This document shows positions 58,523 through 64,000 of a DNA stretch of 64,000 nucleotides, in pieces. Numbering within the stretch: position 1 is the first letter of the stretch; each line of letters starts with the position of its first letter. A program made the translations under genes and the position numbers. Source of the stretch: Canibacter zhoujuaniae (GTDB lineage: Bacteria > Actinomycetota > Actinomycetes > Actinomycetales > Microbacteriaceae). The notes below the pieces were generated by a model that was not told where the DNA came from, made no database searches, and saw only the letters and a list, made by a program, of their open reading frames with translations. The stretch covers positions 620,001 through 684,000 of the forward strand of contig NZ_JAAIKA010000001.1 of assembly GCF_011752015.1 (NCBI RefSeq), written 5' to 3'.

Positions 58523-59425
58523 TTAGAGTGACGCGAAGATCTCTTTCATGAGGTTCGCGGTTTCAGTTGGTGTTTTACCGACCTTTACTCCAGCTGCTTC
58601 GAGAGCTTCTTTCTTTGCCTGCGCTGTGCCGGCAGAGCCTGACACGATCGCACCGGCGTGCCCCATAGTCTTACCTTCGGGTGCGGTAAAGCCTGCAACA
58701 TAGCCAACCACCGGCTTAGTTACATTCTCTTTAATGAACTCAGCTGCGCGCTCTTCTGCGTCGCCACCAATTTCGCCAATCATCACGATGGCTTTGGTCT
58801 CTGGGTCAGCTTCAAACGCAGCAAGTGCGTCAATATGGGTTGTGCCGATAATTGGGTCTCCGCCGATACCGATGGCGGTTGAGATACCAATCTCGCGCAG
58901 TTCGTACATCATCTGATAGGTCAGAGTGCCTGACTTTGACACAAGACCGATCGGGCCTTTCCCGGTAATGTTTGCCGGTGTGATGCCTGCGAGAGCCTCC
59001 TCAGGGGTAATAATTCCCGGGCAGTTTGGGCCGATGATACGAGTTTTGTTGCCCGTCGCTTTCGCGTGAGCCCACAGTTGTGCAGTATCTTTTACCGGCA
59101 CACCCTCGGTGATAATCACCAGCAGGCCGATCCCTGCATCAATAGCCTCAATTGCAGCGTCTTTGGTGAAAGCAGGTGGCACAAAAGCGACTGACACGTC
59201 TGCGCCGGTCTGTTCCATCGCTTCTGCAACCGTTGCGAAAACAGGCAGTTCAACTGTCTCACCGGCTGCGTTTACGTGTGACACAGTGGTTCCAGCCTTA
59301 CGGGCGTTAACACCGCCAACAATGTTGCTGCCTGCCGCAAGCATACGCGCAGTGTGTTTGGTTCCCTCACCGCCGGTGATACCCTGCACGATGATCTTTG
59401 AATCCTTAGTTAGGAAGATAGCCAT
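58523..59425 (-). CDS. sucD: Succinyl-CoA synthetase subunit alpha
   Basis: Carries the phosphohistidine of succinyl-CoA synthetase, which makes succinate and a nucleoside triphosphate. The 300-residue protein has the CoA-binding start [20 protein letters not shown], the [14 protein letters not shown] loop, [16 protein letters not shown] and the active His in [15 protein letters not shown] (about residue 255). It follows sucC by 23 bases. ATG behind GGAGATTT. Confidence 0.97.
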   Translation of the reverse strand: MAIFLTKDSKIIVQGITGGEGTKHTARMLAAGSNIVGGVNARKAGTTVSHVNAAGETVELPVFATVAEAMEQTGADVSVAFVPPAFTKDAAIEAIDAGIGLLVIITEGVPVKDTAQLWAHAKATGNKTRIIGPNCPGIITPEEALAGITPANITGKGPIGLVSKSGTLTYQMMYELREIGISTAIGIGGDPIIGTTHIDALAAFEADPETKAIVMIGEIGGDAEERAAEFIKENVTKPVVGYVAGFTAPEGKTMGHAGAIVSGSAGTAQAKKEALEAAGVKVGKTPTETANLMKEIFASL

Positions 59426-59448
59426 TTTCTTAAATCTCCAAAAATCTC

Positions 59449-60618
59449 TTAGCGGGCGTTCGCGAGCTCAGCTGCCTTGTCGGCGCCCTCGTCCATAGTT
59501 GGCATCTGGATCACAAGTGGGTGGTTTGCTTCGTTGAGGATACGGCGCCCCTCTTCAACATTGTTGCCGTCCAGGCGCACAACGAGTGGTTTGTTTGCCT
59601 TATCACCGAGTTTTTCAAGCGCACCAACGATACCGTTTGCCACAGCATCGCATGCGGTGATGCCACCAAAAACGTTTACAAACACACTCTTTACCTGCGG
59701 ATCGCCCAGGATGATATCGAGCCCCTGAGCCATAACCTCAGCTGATGCACCGCCACCGATATCGAGGAAGTTTGCTGGCTTCACACCACCGTGATTTTCA
59801 CCAGCGTAGGCAACCACGTCAAGAGTTGACATCACAAGACCCGCACCATTACCAATGATGCCGACTTCACCGTCAAGTTTCACATAGTTGAGGTCGTGCT
59901 CTTTAGCCTTCGCTTCGAGCGGATCGGTGGCGGCCTTGTCTTCGAGCGCCGCGTGCCCCGCCTGACGGAACTCTGCGTTCGCATCAAGCGAAACTTTGCC
60001 GTCAAGCGCAATAATGTTGCCCTCTTCTGTTAGAACAAGCGGGTTCACCTCGACGAGTGTTGCGTCTTCTGACTCATAAACCTTGTAGAGCTTCACGAAA
60101 ACGTCTGCAACCTTCTGCTGCAGCTCCTCTGGGAAGTTCGCGGCTTTCGCAATTTCGAGCGCCTTTTCGGCGTCGATGCCTTTGATTGGATCAATCTCAA
60201 CACGCGCGAGTGCTTCTGGCTTCTCTACCGCAAGCTGCTCAATCTCCATGCCGCCCTCAACAGAGCAGAGGGATAGCAGTGATCGGTTAGCGCGGTCAAG
60301 CAGCACTGAGAAGTAGAACTCCTGCGCGATGCGCGCACCTTCGGCAACCATCACGCGCTTTACCTCATGACCCTTAATGTCGAGCCCGAGGATCGCTTCT
60401 GCCGCGGCGTGTGCTTCGTCTGGATTCTTCGCAACTTTGACGCCGCCAGCCTTACCTCGGCCGCCCGTTTTCACCTGAGCTTTCACGACGACCACTCCGC
60501 CGCCGAGCCGTTCAGCGGCTTGACGCGCCTCGTCTGGAGTGTCTGCGATAATTCCGGCAAGCACTGGCACATCATAGGACTCGAACAAGTCTCGTGCTTG
60601 GTATTCGTATAGATCCAC
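59449..60618 (-). CDS. sucC: Succinyl-CoA synthetase subunit beta
   Basis: ATP-grasp subunit that binds the nucleotide. The GTG giving [19 protein letters not shown] yields 389 residues, the usual length; a longer frame starts 16 codons upstream but its extra residues do not look conserved. Motifs are [19 protein letters not shown] (nucleotide grasp), [20 protein letters not shown] and the C-terminal [21 protein letters not shown]-type ribosome binding site precedes the GTG weakly. Completes the oxidative TCA branch with Icd and OdhA. Confidence 0.96.
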   Translation of the reverse strand: MDLYEYQARDLFESYDVPVLAGIIADTPDEARQAAERLGGGVVVVKAQVKTGGRGKAGGVKVAKNPDEAHAAAEAILGLDIKGHEVKRVMVAEGARIAQEFYFSVLLDRANRSLLSLCSVEGGMEIEQLAVEKPEALARVEIDPIKGIDAEKALEIAKAANFPEELQQKVADVFVKLYKVYESEDATLVEVNPLVLTEEGNIIALDGKVSLDANAEFRQAGHAALEDKAATDPLEAKAKEHDLNYVKLDGEVGIIGNGAGLVMSTLDVVAYAGENHGGVKPANFLDIGGGASAEVMAQGLDIILGDPQVKSVFVNVFGGITACDAVANGIVGALEKLGDKANKPLVVRLDGNNVEEGRRILNEANHPLVIQMPTMDEGADKAAELANAR

Positions 60619-60781
60619 GCTATTCCAATCAATTTTTGCCGCGCAGACAATTGCCCGCACTGGCAATGGTTTGAGGTTTCTTGCCCTCTCAGTTTACACC
60701 GGCTAAGACTTGAATTTCTGCCGTTGTAACGGCTTTTATCTGTGAAAACTATTAGAGGTTTAAGCCTCTCTAAGGCGAGCT
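60619..60781. promoter_or_regulatory. Gap between pcrA and sucC
   Basis: Holds the sucCD promoter and the end of pcrA. A hairpin AGAGG/CCTCT (60754-60769) follows the pcrA stop on the minus strand and leads into AATAGTTTTC, a weak terminator. A second small hairpin, GCCGTT/AACGGC, lies at 60720-60733 and is followed by TTTT only on the plus strand. The sucC promoter cannot be placed exactly. Confidence 0.35.
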
Positions 60782-63430
60782 TTACTGGTCGAGTTTGCGC
60801 ATCGGAGCGAGCGACACGAGCAGTTTCTTTTCACCGACTTCTGGGAAGCGCACGAAGGCCACCTGTTTTGCACCGGTTCCCGCAAGTTTAAAGACCTCGC
60901 CGACACCGTACATATCGTGCTCAACGCTATCGCCGACGGCTAGATTAACCCCGGCAGCTGCTGCTTTACTCGGGTCGATGATATTCGTGAAGCCCTGCCC
61001 CTTCGCCAGCCCCTGTCGCGCTTCTCGCTTGCGCTCTTCCCACTTAGCTGTTGCGCTATTATCGCCGCGCACACGACCTCGTCGCTGACCCGCAGATTTT
61101 TGTGAGAGACGTCTAGAATACCCGAGCGAGCTGTCTGCGTCACCGCTCCAAACATTTTCGGAAGATCTACCAGAACCCCAACCGTAGTTTGAATTTTCGG
61201 ATCCACCCCAGCCCTCGCCGCTGCTAGTCGCCACCGCGCTCGACCACCCGCCGCGAAATCCGGTCGAGCCTGAGACTTCATCAATATGTTGGCGCCAAAC
61301 TATCAGATCTTCGGGAATATCATTCAGGAAACGAGATTCAGCTGTTGGGTGCGTTTCACCTGTGTAGGTATCCCTGGTTGCAGCCAGGGTAATGTAAAGC
61401 TGCTCTTTTGCCCGCGTGATACCAACGTATGTAAGACGCCGCTCCTCACTGATTCCGCCGGGCTCTTCAACACTTGTTGCGTGCGGCAGCAGCCCCTCCT
61501 CGAAACCAACAAAAAACACTGTCGGAAACTCGAGCCCTTTGGCCGAGTGCAGTGTCATCAACGAAACTTCACCAGAACCGTCTTCGCTCTGCCCGCCGTC
61601 TGACACAAGCGCAACCTCTGTCAGAAAATCAATCAGGGTTGCCTCGGTGTTTTCTGCATCGAACTCATTGGCGTGCAGCATAAACTCTTCCACGTTTTCG
61701 GCGCGTGCATGCTCCTGCGGGTCAGGTTTTGCTTTCAGCTTTTCAACGTATTGGGTTTCTTTCATCAAGTACTCAACGATGGCGCCCGCACCTTTTGGTT
61801 GCAATTCTTTTTCTGCGTTTCCGAAAGCCATCTCACTAGCGGCGGCAAACATTTCGCCAAGCGCCCGCACGGTTTTCAACTTTTGACCGGTGATCCCCGG
61901 AATCTCAGCTGCTCTAAGCATTGCCTCGTGGAAGCTGATGTCGTTTTGCTCTTGAAACATTGCGATGGCCGCCTCAGCTGCCGGCCCGACACCCCGCTTG
62001 GGGCTTGAAAGCATTCGAGACCAGGCAATTGGGTCGTACGGATTCACGACGCAGTGCAGGTAAGCCAGCACATCCTTAACCTCGGAACGGTCGTAAAACT
62101 TCGTCCCCCCAAACACACGATATGGGATTGCAGAACGCACCAAAGCCTCTTCGAGCACACGCGATTGGGTGTTGGTGCGATACAAGATTGCAAGATCGCC
62201 GTATGCACGGCCTCGATTTGCCAGTGTCTCGATTTCATCGGCAACAAATCTTGCCTCATCTCGCGGTGAGTATCCCGCAAAACCTTGAATTTTCTCACCG
62301 TCACCCAGATCAGACCAGAGCTTCTTGTCTTGTCTATCGAAGTTGTGTGAGATTACAGCGTTTGCGGCTGACAAAATATTCTGCGTTGAGCGGTAGTTTT
62401 GCTCTAGCACCACCACCTCGGCGTCAGGAAAGTCTTGCTCAAAGTCTTGGATATTGCGAATGTCAGCACCGCGGAAGGAGTATATTGACTGGTCTGAATC
62501 GCCCACAACGGTCAGGGCGGCAGAGGGAATTTCACCAAGTTCGTTCAGCTCAGCCACTCTGACCGGCGGCTGTAAATGATCCTGATTTTCTCTTCTAATT
62601 GGTTTTGTCAGCTCACTGATTAGCGCATACTGTGCACGGTTAGTGTCTTGATACTCATCAACCAAAATCCACCTGAATCGGCGTTGATAGCGGGCCGCCA
62701 CGTCAGGAAATGCGCGAAATAGATGCACAGTTTGTGCTAACAGATCGTCAAAGTCCATTGCTCGAGCACGCCTAAGGCTCGCTTCATAATCGGTGAAAAG
62801 CTGCGCAAACATAGCTTCACGCGGGTTGCTCATATCAGCTTCTCGCGCCACATCTGAAGCATCACGTAGCTCACACTTGGCTTTTGAAATGCGACTCAAC
62901 ACACTGGCCGGCTTAAACCCAAACACATCCGCAGCGTGCTGCTTAATGAGTGATTTCATCAACGCACGAGTGTCGCCTGTGTCATAGATGGTGAATCCTG
63001 AGTTGTAACCAAACCGTTCAGCTTCTTTTCGCAAAATGCGCACACACGCTGAGTGAAATGTGCTGATCCACATGCGTTCAGCTTCTTTGCCAAGTAGCGC
63101 AGCTAACCGTTCTTTCATCTCAGCTGCCGCTTTGTTGGTGAACGTAATTGCAAGAATTTGGCTCGGCCACGCATCACGCTGTCGCACTAAATGTGCAATG
63201 CGGTGTGTCAACACCTTTGTTTTTCCGGACCCTGCGCCGGCCACAACCAAAAGCGCTCGAGAGCGAGACTCAACCGCACGCCGCTGCTGCTCATTAAGCC
63301 CTGCCGTCAGGCTCTCGCCATTACCTAAAAACTGCTCCCAACCGCTATCGGATGCGGATGCAGTAGCGCCAACGCGCTCACCCCATAAATTAAGAGCGCC
63401 GCTGTCTTCCGGAATGGTGAAATCTGTCAT
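60782..63430 (-). CDS. pcrA: ATP-dependent DNA helicase PcrA (UvrD/Rep family)
   Basis: Superfamily 1A 3'-5' helicase acting in repair and replication-transcription conflicts. The 882-residue protein has the Q motif LNEQQRRAVES, Walker A VVAGAGSGKTKVL (about residues 62-74), motif Ia ITFTNKAAAEMKER, motif II VDEYQDTNRAQY, motif III VVGDSDQSIYSFRGAD, motif IV LEQNYRST, motif V TLHSAKGLEFPTVFFVG and motif VI EERRLTYVGITRAKEQL. The Ser/Gly/Trp-rich stretch at about 715-770 is a flexible linker before a C-terminal Tudor-like RNA-polymerase-binding module (VGDSVEHDMYGVGEVFKLAG). ATG start, a long N-terminal extension of about 40 residues. Confidence 0.96.
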   Translation of the reverse strand: MTDFTIPEDSGALNLWGERVGATASASDSGWEQFLGNGESLTAGLNEQQRRAVESRSRALLVVAGAGSGKTKVLTHRIAHLVRQRDAWPSQILAITFTNKAAAEMKERLAALLGKEAERMWISTFHSACVRILRKEAERFGYNSGFTIYDTGDTRALMKSLIKQHAADVFGFKPASVLSRISKAKCELRDASDVAREADMSNPREAMFAQLFTDYEASLRRARAMDFDDLLAQTVHLFRAFPDVAARYQRRFRWILVDEYQDTNRAQYALISELTKPIRRENQDHLQPPVRVAELNELGEIPSAALTVVGDSDQSIYSFRGADIRNIQDFEQDFPDAEVVVLEQNYRSTQNILSAANAVISHNFDRQDKKLWSDLGDGEKIQGFAGYSPRDEARFVADEIETLANRGRAYGDLAILYRTNTQSRVLEEALVRSAIPYRVFGGTKFYDRSEVKDVLAYLHCVVNPYDPIAWSRMLSSPKRGVGPAAEAAIAMFQEQNDISFHEAMLRAAEIPGITGQKLKTVRALGEMFAAASEMAFGNAEKELQPKGAGAIVEYLMKETQYVEKLKAKPDPQEHARAENVEEFMLHANEFDAENTEATLIDFLTEVALVSDGGQSEDGSGEVSLMTLHSAKGLEFPTVFFVGFEEGLLPHATSVEEPGGISEERRLTYVGITRAKEQLYITLAATRDTYTGETHPTAESRFLNDIPEDLIVWRQHIDEVSGSTGFRGGWSSAVATSSGEGWGGSENSNYGWGSGRSSENVWSGDADSSLGYSRRLSQKSAGQRRGRVRGDNSATAKWEERKREARQGLAKGQGFTNIIDPSKAAAAGVNLAVGDSVEHDMYGVGEVFKLAGTGAKQVAFVRFPEVGEKKLLVSLAPMRKLDQ

Positions 63431-63639
63431 GTATTCAAGTCTATGAGAGTGGTCTATGACTTTATCTCGGACTTAAACTATCCAGCCGCATCTCCGCCCC
63501 TCTTATACTGTCGACGCATCCGTTATTTATCACCGAGAAGCTGGGTGCAAGCATCTTTGTGAGTCTTATCTTTCAGCCACTTTTCGACAAGACGCAATAG
63601 GCTATGTGCAATAGCTAACTCCTAATTGAGAGGATCATA
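63431..63639. promoter_or_regulatory. Divergent control region of pcrA and Bax inhibitor-1 family gene
   Basis: On the minus strand TATAAG (in CAGTATAAGAGG, about 63504-63509) is a possible -10 for pcrA. On the plus strand TTCGAC followed 17 or so bases later by TGCAAT-like sequence is a weak candidate for the other gene. No gene or RNA was seen in this 209-base gap. Confidence 0.3.
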
Positions 63640-64000
63640 TTGAGCAGCCCAGCCCTGAGCAACAATCCGGCTTTCTCGAGTCGCACGCTCACCTCAGCAG
63701 AGCTTGAGAAACTTTATAACACTCCTGCCGCAGAGAAGACGGTGCAGCAAGATCCGAGCCGTCCGGCACCAACAGCTGCTGAGGTGCTCGGCGGCGCTTC
63801 GGATCCGATGACAATTGAGAACACGATCCAAAAGACAGTCGGTCTTTTTGCTATTCTCCTAACGACCGCTGTTGTTGGGTGGATCTTCCCGGCTGTGTCA
63901 CTGCCAGCAGCTCTTGTCGCTCTGGTGCTTGGTTTGGTTATCGGTTTCCGTAAAAAGATCTCACCCGGCCTCATCATGGCATACGCCGCAATCGAAGGGC
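63640..64000 (+). CDS. Bax inhibitor-1/YccA-family membrane protein (partial, C-terminus outside window)
   Basis: The visible 120 codons start with TTG (SSPALSNNPAFSSRT) preceded by GAGAGGATC. A polar N-terminal region with PSRPAPTAAEVLGGASDPMT is followed by ENTIQKTVGLFAILLTTAVVG, the first of seven membrane helices of the actinobacterial Bax inhibitor-1/YccA group, and by ALVALVLGLVIGFRKKISPG. These proteins act as calcium leak channels or stress-related membrane proteins in some bacteria. The end of the window cuts the gene after the second helix. Confidence 0.85.
   Translation, partial: MSSPALSNNPAFSSRTLTSAELEKLYNTPAAEKTVQQDPSRPAPTAAEVLGGASDPMTIENTIQKTVGLFAILLTTAVVGWIFPAVSLPAALVALVLGLVIGFRKKISPGLIMAYAAIEG

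Noticed and set aside
60720-60733. GCCGTTGTAACGGC followed by TTTT as a plus-strand terminator.
   Set aside because: No plus-strand gene lies upstream that would need it, and the loop is very short; on the minus strand no U-tract follows.

Overview
The window reads as an ordinary chromosomal segment of an actinobacterium, most likely a member of the Micrococcales near Microbacteriaceae, with moderate G+C for that group (roughly mid-50s percent by eye). The evidence is: an F-type ATPase operon with an actinobacterial-size delta subunit; the block argS-lysA-hom-thrB-rho-prfA; a one-chain E2/E1 2-oxoglutarate decarboxylase/dehydrogenase; a monomeric NADP isocitrate dehydrogenase; the neighbourhood pcrA-sucC-sucD-DUF6350-purN-purH; and a SufS/SufU pair. 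I see no rRNA, insertion sequence, prophage or CRISPR array, and no gene-free stretch longer than 300 bases. Species assignment is not possible from this alone.

Layout. 1-6419: atpD (cut by the window edge), atpG, atpA, atpH, atpF, atpE, atpB on the minus strand. 6561-9701: small AtpI-like membrane protein, WecA/MraY-family transferase, YrdC-type threonylcarbamoyl-AMP synthase, prmC (minus). 9895-11412: cysK and cysE on the plus strand. 11432-22129, minus: MFS transporter, prfA, a divergent rho, thrB, hom, lysA, an LmeA-like lipid-binding protein, argS. 22139-27906, minus: NCS1 permease, tRNA-Arg(CCG), trmB, site-2 protease, FKBP lipoprotein, rsmI. 27962-35646: two related MFS exporters, TRIC-like channel, sufS-sufU, AI-2E-family protein, gabD-type dehydrogenase. 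35749-41663: ung, metY-metX, two CNNM/HlyC-type membrane proteins. 41891-46708: kgd/odhA and agmatine deiminase. 46810-55994, minus: small membrane protein behind an iron-box-like site, purH, purN, glycosyltransferase, thiamine ABC transporter behind a TPP riboswitch, DUF6350 protein. 56132-64000: icd, sucD, sucC, pcrA, and the start of a Bax inhibitor-1 family gene.

Function. Most genes are housekeeping: ATP synthesis, oxidative TCA steps (Icd, Kgd/OdhA, SucCD, with a semialdehyde dehydrogenase that could complete a bypass), the aspartate family and sulfur amino acids (Hom, ThrB, LysA, MetX, MetY, CysE, CysK), late purine synthesis, translation termination (PrfA, PrmC), tRNA and rRNA modification, and DNA repair (Ung, PcrA).

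The most notable item is the Rho protein at 13935-15884. It sits in the normal rho place, and its RNA-binding cold-shock domain matches actinobacterial Rho closely. Its ATPase half has lost the P-loop lysine, the catalytic glutamate region, the R-loop and the arginine-finger motif while keeping length and fold-like conservation. It looks like a full-length Rho that can bind RNA but cannot hydrolyse ATP. Its N-terminal arm also carries an exact 105-bp tandem duplication. Other points of interest are a possible leader-peptide/attenuator before the CNNM-type gene at 41663, an iron-box-like site at 47211-47229, and a TPP riboswitch whose 3' end carries the ribosome binding site.
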